Assembly: GCA_964582265.1 (NCBI GenBank)
Contig: CAZOQT010000001.1
Coordinates: 1 to 64,000 of the forward strand
Direction: 5' to 3'
Length of the DNA: 64,000 nt
Source: JBAZYK01 sp964582265
GTDB lineage: Bacteria; Patescibacteriota; Gracilibacteria; UBA1369
Position numbers and translations under genes: made by a program. The notes under the pieces are model-generated. The model saw nothing but the letters and a program-made list of their open reading frames with translations. It was not told the DNA's origin and made no database searches. Positions 42,574 to 51,733 of the stretch are shown here, piece after piece (positions within the stretch are counted from its first letter, which is position 1; every line of letters starts with the position of its first letter).

Positions 42574-44517
42574 TTATGGCGCAGTTCCAGGAATAATAAT
42601 GTTCAGATTGGCGCCAGGAATATTCGTAACATGTATGCCATTAATTAAAGCCTCTTTATTACTATCTACTGCTTTAATACGCACATCAAGCCTCTGTATT
42701 GCCTGTGTATAATAGGTTTGTAAACGGAATAAAGCATTTACGCGAGCCTTTAAACTTGCTTGCTTCTGAGCAATATCCACAAAGCCCTTTAACAAAAAGT
42801 CAGACTTTTCACCAGCAAAATTTTGCATTGAAACAAAAAAGTCTGTTTCATAGCGTGATCTATCCCCATTTAAACTATCGTACGAAATTTTTAGATTATC
42901 CAAATCGGTTGAAAGCTCTTTATAATATTGATTGGTTTTTTCTCTGATATTTTTGAGTAACTCCAGATAATCATAAAGCTTTTTTTCTCTTTGAGTAGTC
43001 TGATCAAGCATGGCATAGATATCTATTTGGTATACATCCAGTACCGTGCGTAAATGCTGCACATAAGTAATAAAGCGTGTAGATTCGGCGGCAATATCCT
43101 GCAAAGTACCAAAATAGTACGCGGCGGTTAATCCAATTTCACCTTCTGCTTTTAATTCAGCTAATTTTCCAAAGAATAATGAGGCCACAATCTCTGGTCT
43201 TAACTGATCACCAATAGCACCCTTATTAGAAGCCAAAATCAATGATTGTCTAATCCCCCATGTTACTAAATTTTCTTCTTTAACACTGATTTCAATAACA
43301 GGCTCTTTAGGTGGATGTGTTAAGTTCCAAGCCCAATCATAAACACGCTGATAAACATGAAAAGTAATTGCCAAGTAAACCATTAATACAAGCCCCACTA
43401 ACATCAAACATGTTTTCAAAATACCTGAATTAATTCCACTCATGCCACCAGTAATTTTTTGCCAAAGTTCTTTTAAAGAAGCCGAAAAACTTCCTGCAGA
43501 TCCTTGCGTTGCAGGGTCATGAGCAGAACCGTCTGTTTTTTCTTCAAGTGATTCATAATGTTGATCTTCTACGCGTCGCTCAGGTTGATTTTGACGAGCT
43601 ACATGAATTTCATCCCAGCTTTTTGCCAAGTCTTCATGAGCAACAAAAGATGGTTTAATTTCTTCAATTTCTGCCTTTTCAACTGGCGGCATTGGCTGCA
43701 ATTCTGGAGCTGATTCTTCCACGATCGGCTGAACCTCTGGTTCTGGTTCTGGTTTTGGTGCCAAAACAACCTCCTCTTCTTCAGTAGGCTGGATCTGAGG
43801 ATCCGATTCTGGCTTAGTAGTTATTTCTTGAAAAGGTTGCGCCCAAGTAGCTTGAGTAGCTGGTTCCGGTTGCACTGGCTCTTCCGGTTGTACTGGCTCT
43901 TCCGGTTGTACTGGCTCTTCCGGTTGTACTGGCTCTTCCGGTTGCACTGGCTCTTCTGGTTGTACTGGCTCTTCTGGTTGTACTGGCTCTTCCGGTTGCA
44001 CTGGCTCTTCTGGTTGTACTGGCTCTTCCGGTTGTACTGGCTCTTCCGGTTGCACTGGCTCTTCCGGTTGCACTGGCTCTTCCGGTTGCACTGGCTCTTC
44101 CGGTTGCACTGGCTCCGGTACGGTCTTTTCCTCCTTCGCCAAAAAATCTTGCAAAGAAGGAGTTGCAGACACTGACTCAAATTCATTCTGCGGCGCTGGC
44201 TCTACAACAGATTGCGGTTGAGCAGCAATCTCCGAATTTAACTCCGGGCTTGGTTTAGCGACCTTAGTCTTTGCTTTATCTATCTGAACTTTCCTTTTTA
44301 CAGGTTTGTTCTCGTCAGACTTTTCTTTTTTATTATTTAACGACGTACCAACTTCTTGTTTAAGAGAATTCAATTTCCTGCGGCGATGTCTACGTCTACG
44401 ACGACGTTTTTTCTCCACATTCTCTTTGCCATTTTCCTGATTTTCGGTAGGTTTTTTAGATTCATTTTTTTTTGAATCCTGACTTTTCTGATTTTGCCCA
44501 CCTTTATCTTCTGCCAT
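42574..44517 (-). CDS. Membrane protein with 14 tandem EPVQPE repeats
   Basis: 647 residues. The N terminus is very basic (KKRRRRRRHRRRK), suggesting nucleic-acid or membrane-surface contact. Residues about 135-218 are fourteen perfect EPVQPE hexapeptides, then more Pro/Glu-rich sequence (EEEVVLAPKPEPEPEVQP). One membrane helix lies at about 366-386 (LKTCLMLVGLVLMVYLAITF). The C-terminal 250 residues are a helical, coiled-coil-rich extracytoplasmic domain. The repeat resembles rigid Pro/Glu linkers of TonB- or LysM-type proteins that span a wall. The family is not recognised. Confidence 0.8.
   Translation of the reverse strand: MAEDKGGQNQKSQDSKKNESKKPTENQENGKENVEKKRRRRRRHRRRKLNSLKQEVGTSLNNKKEKSDENKPVKRKVQIDKAKTKVAKPSPELNSEIAAQPQSVVEPAPQNEFESVSATPSLQDFLAKEEKTVPEPVQPEEPVQPEEPVQPEEPVQPEEPVQPEEPVQPEEPVQPEEPVQPEEPVQPEEPVQPEEPVQPEEPVQPEEPVQPEEPVQPEPATQATWAQPFQEITTKPESDPQIQPTEEEEVVLAPKPEPEPEVQPIVEESAPELQPMPPVEKAEIEEIKPSFVAHEDLAKSWDEIHVARQNQPERRVEDQHYESLEEKTDGSAHDPATQGSAGSFSASLKELWQKITGGMSGINSGILKTCLMLVGLVLMVYLAITFHVYQRVYDWAWNLTHPPKEPVIEISVKEENLVTWGIRQSLILASNKGAIGDQLRPEIVASLFFGKLAELKAEGEIGLTAAYYFGTLQDIAAESTRFITYVQHLRTVLDVYQIDIYAMLDQTTQREKKLYDYLELLKNIREKTNQYYKELSTDLDNLKISYDSLNGDRSRYETDFFVSMQNFAGEKSDFLLKGFVDIAQKQASLKARVNALFRLQTYYTQAIQRLDVRIKAVDSNKEALINGIHVTNIPGANLNIIIPGTAP
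43864..44115 (-). repeat. 18-bp tandem repeat, 14 copies
   Basis: The unit, on the + strand GGTTGYACTGGCTCTTCY, is repeated 14 times with only synonymous C/T differences, so the encoded hexapeptide EPVQPE is perfectly conserved. Prone to slippage and copy-number change. Confidence 0.95.
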
Positions 44518-44610
44518 ATTGCGGTAATAATATTCTTAATATTATACCCGAAAAAACCCCATTTGAGAATGCGCAAAGTCCATAATTAAGCCAGAATATC
44601 CCCTTTTAAC

Positions 44611-45819
44611 CTAAATGGATTTGACTATGTGATTAAAAATGTTTTCTGATATATTATCTTTTGGGGCAGATTTAACTATTATAGGCCTTTTTGAATTTGC
44701 ACTATCCATCAAAAAATAGTCAGAAAAATCGCTTTGCATGGCTGATAATGAATTTACGACCAATAAATCAACCGGCTTTCTTTTGTATTTAGCTTCTATC
44801 ATCTTTTTTAATTTAGATTTATCCGCAAAATCTTCCAAAGCAAAACCAGCAATAAAAATTTTCTTTTTTAGCTTTATACGTTGCTCCAAAACCATACCTA
44901 AAATATCCACATTGGGTAACAAATCAATTTTCAGATTACGATCATTTTTTTTAATCTTCTTTGAAGATCTTTGAGCAAAACGGTAATCGCTAACTGCCGC
45001 AGCGGCAATAAAAACATCGGGGCAAAGCTGCTTATTTTTTAAAATATTTGCTACACTATTACCCATTTCATTTGCTGATTCAGCCTTAATAAATTTGACA
45101 TAATCAGGAAAAGCCACACTTACAGCTCCAGTTACAATCGTAACATTTGAGCCTCTATAAAAAGCCTCTTTAGCCAACGCCAGAGCCATTTTCCCACTTG
45201 AGCTATTAGATAAAAAGCGCACTGGATCAAAAAATTCCCGCGTAGACCCAGCAGTTATTAAAACACTTTTTCCTTTTAAATCTTGCTTAGTCACAGCCTT
45301 AACTACTTCATCAACTAAATATTCAAGATTAGCTAATCGGCCTTCCCCGACTTCACCACAAGCCAAATCCCCTTTTTCCGGATCAATCACGGTATAAACT
45401 CTTTTTAATTTTTGAACATTTTCTTGGACTAAAATATTTTCCCACATGGCTGTATTCATGGCCGGAGCAATCAATACCGGAACTTTTGCCGCTAAAACAG
45501 TTGAGGAAATTACATCATCAGCCAAACCGAAAGATAAACGACCCAGCAAATTAGCAGTTGCAGGTGCAACTAAAATTACATCAGCTGACCTTGCCGGTCC
45601 GATATGATTTTTAAAGCCATCCTCAAATAAATCACTTATTACTGTCATACCCGTAAGTGCTTCCAGCACCAGCTTACTCACAAATTTTTGTCCATTTTGG
45701 GTAATCAGCACCTGCACAATAGCCCCTTCCTTTTGCAGCAGCCTTATTAACTGCGGCACTTTATAAGCGGCAATGCTTCCACTCACCCCCAGCAAGACTT
45801 TTTTACCTTTTAGCTTCAT
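44611..45819 (-). CDS. coaBC: Phosphopantothenoylcysteine decarboxylase / phosphopantothenate-cysteine ligase
   Basis: A bifunctional enzyme that joins cysteine to 4'-phosphopantothenate and decarboxylates it. The CoaC flavoprotein half shows VSGSIAAYKVPQLIRLLQ, APATANLLGRLS and APAMNTAMWENILVQENV. The CoaB half shows LITAGSTREFFDPVRFLSN and DVFIAAAAVSDYRF. The 402 residues are normal. Its start overlaps the end of panC by 17 bases, indicating coupling. Confidence 0.96.
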   Translation of the reverse strand: MKLKGKKVLLGVSGSIAAYKVPQLIRLLQKEGAIVQVLITQNGQKFVSKLVLEALTGMTVISDLFEDGFKNHIGPARSADVILVAPATANLLGRLSFGLADDVISSTVLAAKVPVLIAPAMNTAMWENILVQENVQKLKRVYTVIDPEKGDLACGEVGEGRLANLEYLVDEVVKAVTKQDLKGKSVLITAGSTREFFDPVRFLSNSSSGKMALALAKEAFYRGSNVTIVTGAVSVAFPDYVKFIKAESANEMGNSVANILKNKQLCPDVFIAAAAVSDYRFAQRSSKKIKKNDRNLKIDLLPNVDILGMVLEQRIKLKKKIFIAGFALEDFADKSKLKKMIEAKYKRKPVDLLVVNSLSAMQSDFSDYFLMDSANSKRPIIVKSAPKDNISENIFNHIVKSI

Positions 45820-46657
45820 TTAATATGATGTTATCAATCAACCTGGTTTTGCCCAAATATACACTAGTTGCAAGTACAACTTCATCCTCAATTTTTAAAA
45901 CCTTGCCAAGATCATTTACCGCACGCAAATCAACATAATCTATCTTATCAAAACCCGATTGTATAAAAAATTTATTCACTAATGAAACGATTTTTTCCTG
46001 ATCACGTTCCCCCCTTTCAAACTCATTTTTAGCCAGTATCAACCCCTTATAAATAAGTGGTGCTTTTTTTCGTTCTTCTGAACTTAAATACACATTTCTG
46101 GAACTCTTGGCCAATCCATCCACTTCACGGATAGTCGGACAAGTCACCAATTGCGCTCCAAAAAAAAGCTCTTCAATTAAATGCCGCACCACCACAGTTT
46201 GCTGAAAATCTTTTTGCCCCATATAAACCAAATTTGGCCGAATGATATTAAACAATTTACTTAAAACAAGAGCCACTCCCTCAAAATGGCCAGGGCGTGA
46301 TAAGCCACACAGGCAACCTTTGAGGTTGTCTGCTACCTTAAAAGTGACGGTGGGGGCAGATCCATACATTTCTTCCTCCTTAGGACAAAAAATATAATCA
46401 CATAAACCTTCCAACATGTTTTTATCTTTCTCTAAATCGCGTGGGTATCTTGCAAAATCTTCTTCAGGACCAAACTGCGTTGGATTTACAAAAATGCTTA
46501 CCACAACAATGTCACATTCTTCCTTTGCCTTTTTTACCAAACTCAAATGTCCTTCATGCAAAAAACCCATAGTAGGAACAAAACCCAGCTTCTTACCTTG
46601 TATTTTTAAAGCTGTCGTTGAATCCTGCATCAACTTTATTGATGTAATTACTTCCAT
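45803..46657 (-). CDS. panC: Pantothenate synthetase
   Basis: Condenses pantoate with beta-alanine using ATP. The nucleotidyltransferase fold carries PTMGFLHEGHLSLVKKA (HxGH), VSIFVNPTQFGPEEDFARYP, YMGQKDFQQ and the KMSKS-like LAKSSRNVYLS. The 284 residues are normal. It lies between panB (20 bases) and coaBC (overlapping). Beta-alanine synthesis (panD) is not in the window. Confidence 0.97.
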   Translation of the reverse strand: MEVITSIKLMQDSTTALKIQGKKLGFVPTMGFLHEGHLSLVKKAKEECDIVVVSIFVNPTQFGPEEDFARYPRDLEKDKNMLEGLCDYIFCPKEEEMYGSAPTVTFKVADNLKGCLCGLSRPGHFEGVALVLSKLFNIIRPNLVYMGQKDFQQTVVVRHLIEELFFGAQLVTCPTIREVDGLAKSSRNVYLSSEERKKAPLIYKGLILAKNEFERGERDQEKIVSLVNKFFIQSGFDKIDYVDLRAVNDLGKVLKIEDEVVLATSVYLGKTRLIDNIILNEAKR

Positions 46658-46677
46658 AAAACTAAACTTTATCGCGA

Positions 46678-47496
46678 TTAAAAACTTTCTTTATCCGAAG
46701 GGAAATTACCACTTTCTGTGTCTTTTATAAACTGTTTTGCGCTTGCCAAAATTTGCTCAGAAAAATCAGCATATTTTCGCACAAACTTTGGCTTAAAATC
46801 GTTATATAGTCCCAACATATCGCTACTAACCAAAACCTGACCATCGCAGTTTTTGCCAGCCCCGATGCCAATTACAGGAATATTAACAGCCGCAGTGATT
46901 CTACCCGTCAAAGCTGGCGGCACGCATTCCAAAACAACTGCAAACGCACCGGCTTTTTCTATTTCCAACGATTCATTAAAAATAGATTCAGCTTCAACCT
47001 GATCCCGTCCACGTACTCCATTTTTTTCAACTTGCTGGGGCTTAAGTCCTGTGTGCCCCATCACTTTCACACCGGCTTCACGCAACGCTTGAATAATTTT
47101 AGGATTACCTTCAACCTTTACACCATCTGCGCCAGTTTCCTCCAACAATTTACGCGCAGAGCGCAAAGCAGTACCAATTGTAGAAACTGCCTGAACTGGC
47201 AAATCTGCAATTACCAAAGTCTCATTTTTAAATCCAATTTCAACATTATCACCAGCAACTTGTTTTTTAGCAGCATCCCTTCCCCTAACCACCGCCCCGG
47301 TGTGCCTGATCATATCATCCAATGTGACAGATTTAGTGTCAGAGAAGCCCAAAACCACCATGCCAAGCGAATCGCCAACCAATAACACATCTATCCCCGC
47401 CTGTGCTAAAACTTTGGCGGTCGGATAATCATACGCAGTAAGCATTGTGATTTTGCGCTTCCCCTTAAATGAATTTAAATTATTAAACTTGTCCAC
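46678..47496 (-). CDS. panB: 3-methyl-2-oxobutanoate hydroxymethyltransferase
   Basis: Makes ketopantoate from alpha-ketoisovalerate and methylene-tetrahydrofolate. Features include TMLTAYDYPTAKVLAQAGID, LVGDSLGMVVLGFSDT, GADGVKVEG, VKVMGHTGLKPQ and VIGIGAGKNCDGQVLV. GTG at 47496 is chosen: it gives the usual short N terminus and lies four bases after the previous stop, while upstream starts would place a hydrophobic tail from the neighbouring gene. Part of the CoA cluster. Confidence 0.95.
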   Translation of the reverse strand: MDKFNNLNSFKGKRKITMLTAYDYPTAKVLAQAGIDVLLVGDSLGMVVLGFSDTKSVTLDDMIRHTGAVVRGRDAAKKQVAGDNVEIGFKNETLVIADLPVQAVSTIGTALRSARKLLEETGADGVKVEGNPKIIQALREAGVKVMGHTGLKPQQVEKNGVRGRDQVEAESIFNESLEIEKAGAFAVVLECVPPALTGRITAAVNIPVIGIGAGKNCDGQVLVSSDMLGLYNDFKPKFVRKYADFSEQILASAKQFIKDTESGNFPSDKESF

Positions 47497-47500
47497 TTTA

Positions 47501-48235
47501 TTACAAAGTGAAAGGACCTCCAGAACCAAAATATGAATACCCAGTACCAAAGCCAAAACTACCAATAATAGAAAAAATTACCGCACCTACAAACATCGTA
47601 AGAAGCATTACAAAAAAAGTATTGGCATTATCCAGCGATTGAGTTTCACGAATGGCAATAAAACTTACGACCAAAGCCCAAAGTGAAGCCAAACTCATCA
47701 AAATAGGAATAAAAGTTAAAAATCCAAAAACCATCAATAAAGACACATAGCCCATTACCCTATAATATCCGCTAATATGAGCCTTGCCTCCAAATTTTCC
47801 AGAAATGAAGTGCGATACATAAACAAATAAAACCCCACCCACTATTTGAAGCAGTGCACCAATTAAGGCATTTCCAATGTCCATTCTAATTGTTCCTAAA
47901 ATTGGCACTCTATACCCAAAAACTACAGGGCCAAGCGCAGAAAGCAAAGCCGCCAAAACAAAATAAGTAAGTGCAATTCCCAGTCCTTCGCTTTCTCTTG
48001 CTGCAACTTCATGGAACTTTGCTTTATTCAATTTAAGCATTTCCAAAATATCCATTAAACCTCTTTTAAAATTTTCCAAATTCACACCTTTAAAATCAAC
48101 TTTTGGCAAAGCTGGCATATTTGCAAAAAAGCCTTTTCCACTATGTCCGCCATGACTTTCATTAGCATGATGCTGCCCATTTTGATCACTATGCCCTGAA
48201 TGATTTTGATGATCTTGGTGATTTTGATGTTCCAT
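47501..48235 (-). CDS. Yip1-like membrane protein with His-rich N terminus
   Basis: 244 residues from ATG 48235. The first 32 residues are dominated by His, Gln, Asn and Gly (HQNHQDHQNHSGHSDQNGQH), possibly binding metal. A short cytoplasmic helix is followed by five membrane segments in the Yip1/DUF1282 style, with FVLAALLSALGPVVFGY, LIGALLQIVGGVLFVYVSHF and GYYRVMGYVSLLMVFG. The C terminus is Gly/Phe/Tyr-rich. It sits between the pantothenate kinase and panB in a CoA cluster, with no obvious link to that pathway. Confidence 0.78.
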   Translation of the reverse strand: MEHQNHQDHQNHSGHSDQNGQHHANESHGGHSGKGFFANMPALPKVDFKGVNLENFKRGLMDILEMLKLNKAKFHEVAARESEGLGIALTYFVLAALLSALGPVVFGYRVPILGTIRMDIGNALIGALLQIVGGVLFVYVSHFISGKFGGKAHISGYYRVMGYVSLLMVFGFLTFIPILMSLASLWALVVSFIAIRETQSLDNANTFFVMLLTMFVGAVIFSIIGSFGFGTGYSYFGSGGPFTL

Positions 48236-48279
48236 AAATATTGGTTTAAATTTTAAAAGCAGTGGCATTTTATATGCAA

Positions 48280-49152
48280 TCAACCAAAAAATCCAGCACC
48301 CAAAGCCCCCACATAAGCTGAATCTTCTGGTACCACAATTTTAATATTATAAATCACACCCAGTTTTTTAATTATGCCAATAATCCGCTTCATTCTGGTA
48401 AGTTTTCCTGCTAACAAAATCTCCGAACACATAGAAGATTTAGCCGCAAAAACGGCTAAAATACCAATCGTTTGGCCAATCAGGTTTTCTATTCCAGAAG
48501 CTAAATCGGCAGTGTCAAATTCAATATCTCTTGCCAGTTTGCCCAAGTTAGAAGCAGTTGCCTTGGCAGGAACCAAACCAATTCCGCTCCCAATAATATC
48601 TTTTACACTAAGATCAACTTTAGACTTATTGCCTTTCAAAAAAAGTTTTTGCAACTTTACAGGATCACTTTCTTTTAGCAGCAAACGGCAAAGCCCCATA
48701 AAGGTCCCTCCGCCAACACCAGTTCCGCCAACATGCTCACTCCTTATATAACCTTTTTTGCCTGTTCTAACCTTAACCATGCAAGTGCCAGTCCCCATAC
48801 TTACAACTAAAAAATTATTACCAACCGGAACCGATCCTTTCCACAAAAAATATCCACCCCTTCCAATTGCTTCAATTTCCGGAACCTTTATTAAAGGGAC
48901 ACTTTGCATTTTAGCAGGGAAAAACCTATTTCTACCACCAGTCACAAAAACTTTACCGCCATTTTTTTTTATCGCTGGCAAATCTATTTCTGCTTTTTTG
49001 AAAAATTTTTGCAGGTCGTGGTCAGCAAAAACCTTATTTCTCTCAAAACTTTTGATGCACCAAAGTTTTCTTTTCTGCCCAAGTTTATGAGCCACATCCT
49101 GCCAATAAGCAATGTCAATCGTCGAAGCACCAAAATCAATCGAAATATCCAC
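48280..49152 (-). CDS. coaW: Type II pantothenate kinase
   Basis: Phosphorylates pantothenate, the first step of CoA synthesis. The ASKHA-fold pattern is that of the eukaryote-like and staphylococcal type II enzyme: DISIDFGASTIDIAYW (phosphate 1), FLVVSMGTGTCMVKV, HVGGTGVGGGTFMGLCRLL and the C-terminal VGALGAGFF. GTG at 49152 gives a start directly before the first strand; upstream codons encode an unlikely Trp/Phe-rich stretch. Most bacteria use type I or III kinases instead. Confidence 0.88.
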   Translation of the reverse strand: MDISIDFGASTIDIAYWQDVAHKLGQKRKLWCIKSFERNKVFADHDLQKFFKKAEIDLPAIKKNGGKVFVTGGRNRFFPAKMQSVPLIKVPEIEAIGRGGYFLWKGSVPVGNNFLVVSMGTGTCMVKVRTGKKGYIRSEHVGGTGVGGGTFMGLCRLLLKESDPVKLQKLFLKGNKSKVDLSVKDIIGSGIGLVPAKATASNLGKLARDIEFDTADLASGIENLIGQTIGILAVFAAKSSMCSEILLAGKLTRMKRIIGIIKKLGVIYNIKIVVPEDSAYVGALGAGFFG

Positions 49153-49238
49153 GTTTTTTCTTATAAATAAAACAACTCTAGTAAAACCACAAAACCACCA
49201 TATTATCAAATCAAAGTATACGAAAAGATTTTATGAAA

Positions 49239-49267
49239 TTGACAAGTTACGCTAGAATTTGTATCCG
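49239..49267 (+). promoter_or_regulatory. Candidate promoter for hppA
   Basis: A perfect -35 TTGACA (49239-49244) is followed after 17 bp by a poor -10, TATCCG. The start would lie about 55 bases before hppA. Confidence 0.4.
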
Positions 49268-49306
49268 TGAAATGGCAAGAATGCCACATCTAACTTAAAA
49301 ATATTT

Positions 49307-49320
49307 TTTAATCCTTAATT
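49307..49320 (+). promoter_or_regulatory. Heptamer leader array before hppA (2 units)
   Basis: TTTAATC and CTTAATT stand in 7-base register and end 9 bases before the hppA ATG. Confidence 0.5.
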
Positions 49321-49329
49321 AAACAGCAT

Positions 49330-51423
49330 ATGCCTGTTCTAAATGTACCAATGATCGCTATTGGAATTAGCATCTTGGCTCTATTATATGCGGTCGTGTT
49401 GACCTTTAATGTAATGAAAAAGCCACGCGGTTCCGAAAAAATGATCGAAATAAGTAAATCAATTCAAGAAGGAGCCATGGCTTACTTAAATCGTCAATCA
49501 ATTACGATTTTGCTTTTTGCAATCGTTATATTCTTAATTTTGGCCTTCGTATTGCCAAAGGGTCAACATAACGACAATATTCTTACAGCAATAAGCTTTG
49601 TTGTTGGTGCAGTTTTTTCTGGGCTTGCCGGATATATTGGTATGAACGTTTCTGTGAGAGCGAATGTAAGAACTACTGAAGCTGCTAAAAACAGTCTGCA
49701 AGAAGCTCTTTCTGTAGCCTTTAAAGGTGGTTCAGTAACTGGTCTTGCCGTTGTGGGACTTGCGCTTCTTGGTGTTAGCGGATTTTATTACATTTTTGTA
49801 AATGTAATGGGCATTTCTGTTGGCGACGCTCCAAAACTTTTGATTGGCTTTGGCTTTGGTGCATCACTTATTTCATTATTCGCCCGCATTGGTGGAGGTA
49901 TTTTTACCAAAGCTGCCGATGTAGGTGCAGACATTGTAGGTAAAGTTGAAAAAAACATTCCAGAAGATGATCCAAGAAATCCTGCAGTAATTGCAGACAA
50001 TGTTGGTGATAACGTTGGTGACTGTGCTGGAATGGGTGCTGACCTATTTGAAACTTATGCTGTTACATTGATTGCTGCCATGATCTTGGCATCCTCAACT
50101 TTGACCGACACTATTGGAACAGCCGGAGTTGAATATCCAATGGCATTAGGCGCAATTGCGGTTGTTGCTTCCATTATTGGAACTTTCTTTGTAAAACTCG
50201 GTCGCAAAAAGAACATTATGGGGGCGCTTTATAAGGGTATGCTTGTAACTGGAATTTTATCTGCGATTGGTTTCTATTTTGCCAACGATTATTTTATCAA
50301 AGACATTAATATTTTCTTTGCGGGATTAGTTGGTCTTGGTATTACTTTCTTCATTAATATAATCACTGAATATTACACTTCAACTGCCTACAGTCCAGTT
50401 AAGAAAATTGCTAAAGCTTCCGAAACTGGCGCAGGTACTAACGTTATTATTGGACTAGCAGTTGGACTAGAAAGCACAGTATTACCGGTTCTTTTGATTG
50501 TAGTTGGTATTTATCTTTCATATTACTTTGGTTCAAATTCAATGCTTGGTCCAAACGGAGGCATTTATGGTATCGCCATTGCAGCTGTAGCAATGCTTTC
50601 TACTACGGGCATGGTTATTGCGACTGATTCTTATGGTCCAATTACAGATAACGCCGGTGGTATTGCAGAAATGACTGGTCTTCCAGAAAAAGTACGTAAA
50701 AACACAGACGCTCTTGACGCAGTTGGAAACACTACAAAAGCTGTAACAAAAGGTTATGCCATAAGTTCTGCGGCACTGGCTGCACTTGTTTTATTCCAGG
50801 CGTACACAGAAGAGTTATCAGCTCATGCACCACAAGCTAAATTTGTGTTCGACATTACAAATTATCGTGTGATGATTGGTCTATTTATTGGTGGTTTGCT
50901 TCCATTCCTTTTTGCAGCTTCATGCATGGAGTCAGTAGGAAAAGCAGCATATAAAGTAGTAGAAGAAGTTCGACGCCAATTCCGTGAAATCAAAGGTATT
51001 ATGACTGGCAAAGAAAAACCAGAATATGGCCGATGTGTGGACATTGTAACTAAAGCAGCTTTACGCCAAATGATCTTCCCTGCTTCAATTGCAGTACTTG
51101 CTACTTTAATTGTTGGGTTAACACCAGCACTTGGGCCTTTAGCTCTTGGTGGTATGCTTGGTGGAGTTATCCTTACTGGTTTCTTACTTGCTGTCCAAAT
51201 GTGTACGGGTGGCGGAGCTTGGGATAACGCTAAAAAATACATTGAAACTGGTTACTTTGGTGGAAAGGGCTCTGATGCTCACAAAGCTGCAGTTATTGGT
51301 GACACAGTTGGTGACCCATTCAAGGACACCGCTGGCCCTGCAATCAACTCTTTGATTAAAGTTATTAACACAATTGCCTTAATTCTTGCTCCAATCATTG
51401 CTGGATATTTAATTAACAAATAA
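49330..51423 (+). CDS. hppA: Membrane proton-translocating pyrophosphatase (K+-independent type)
   Basis: Couples pyrophosphate hydrolysis to ion pumping across the cell membrane. The 697 residues carry about 15 helices and the catalytic loops KAADVGADIVGKVEKNIPED, PRNPAVIADNVGDNVGDCAG and GDTVGDPFKDTAGPAIN. The position that separates the subclasses reads GNTTKAVTKGYA, with lysine as in K+-independent H+-PPases. It would recover energy from pyrophosphate made by the many synthetases of a fermentative cell. A 96-residue gene follows after 19 bases. Confidence 0.96.
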   Translation: MPVLNVPMIAIGISILALLYAVVLTFNVMKKPRGSEKMIEISKSIQEGAMAYLNRQSITILLFAIVIFLILAFVLPKGQHNDNILTAISFVVGAVFSGLAGYIGMNVSVRANVRTTEAAKNSLQEALSVAFKGGSVTGLAVVGLALLGVSGFYYIFVNVMGISVGDAPKLLIGFGFGASLISLFARIGGGIFTKAADVGADIVGKVEKNIPEDDPRNPAVIADNVGDNVGDCAGMGADLFETYAVTLIAAMILASSTLTDTIGTAGVEYPMALGAIAVVASIIGTFFVKLGRKKNIMGALYKGMLVTGILSAIGFYFANDYFIKDINIFFAGLVGLGITFFINIITEYYTSTAYSPVKKIAKASETGAGTNVIIGLAVGLESTVLPVLLIVVGIYLSYYFGSNSMLGPNGGIYGIAIAAVAMLSTTGMVIATDSYGPITDNAGGIAEMTGLPEKVRKNTDALDAVGNTTKAVTKGYAISSAALAALVLFQAYTEELSAHAPQAKFVFDITNYRVMIGLFIGGLLPFLFAASCMESVGKAAYKVVEEVRRQFREIKGIMTGKEKPEYGRCVDIVTKAALRQMIFPASIAVLATLIVGLTPALGPLALGGMLGGVILTGFLLAVQMCTGGGAWDNAKKYIETGYFGGKGSDAHKAAVIGDTVGDPFKDTAGPAINSLIKVINTIALILAPIIAGYLINK

Positions 51424-51442
51424 TCAAAACACAAAAACAAAA

Positions 51443-51733
51443 ATGGAAATATCCAATTCAAACAATTTAGCACTCACAACTGAAGTCACGGTCGCCAATA
51501 TCGACCGTGACTTTGTGATGCTGGAAATACCTAAACTTAAAGAACAAATTTTTTGGCCATTAAAAGATATCCCAGAAAACCTTAGGCCAAACTTAAAAAT
51601 AGGTGACAAGCTAAATCTTGAGCTTAAACCAAGTCAAAGTGCAGTTCAAAACATTATCGACCAAGCCAAAAAAAACATAAACGAAGAAGACCAGGAAGCT
51701 AAGCGTCGTCTGCTGGAAAAACTAATCAATTAG
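51443..51733 (+). CDS. Small hypothetical protein after hppA
   Basis: 96 residues with a beta-rich first half (LALTTEVTVANIDRDFVMLE, LKIGDKLNLELK), which looks like a small OB- or S1-like barrel, and a helical charged tail (NEEDQEAKRRLLEKLI). No membrane segment. The leader before ATG is A-rich with no Shine-Dalgarno. I do not recognise a family. Its end overlaps the convergent acetyltransferase by four bases. Confidence 0.7.
   Translation: MEISNSNNLALTTEVTVANIDRDFVMLEIPKLKEQIFWPLKDIPENLRPNLKIGDKLNLELKPSQSAVQNIIDQAKKNINEEDQEAKRRLLEKLIN

Noticed and set aside
43828..44175. A 115-codon open frame on the + strand through the 18-bp repeat, rich in Leu, Trp and Phe
   Set aside because: It exists because the repeat is open in several frames; the composition is only the reverse reading of EPVQPE and there is no start context.
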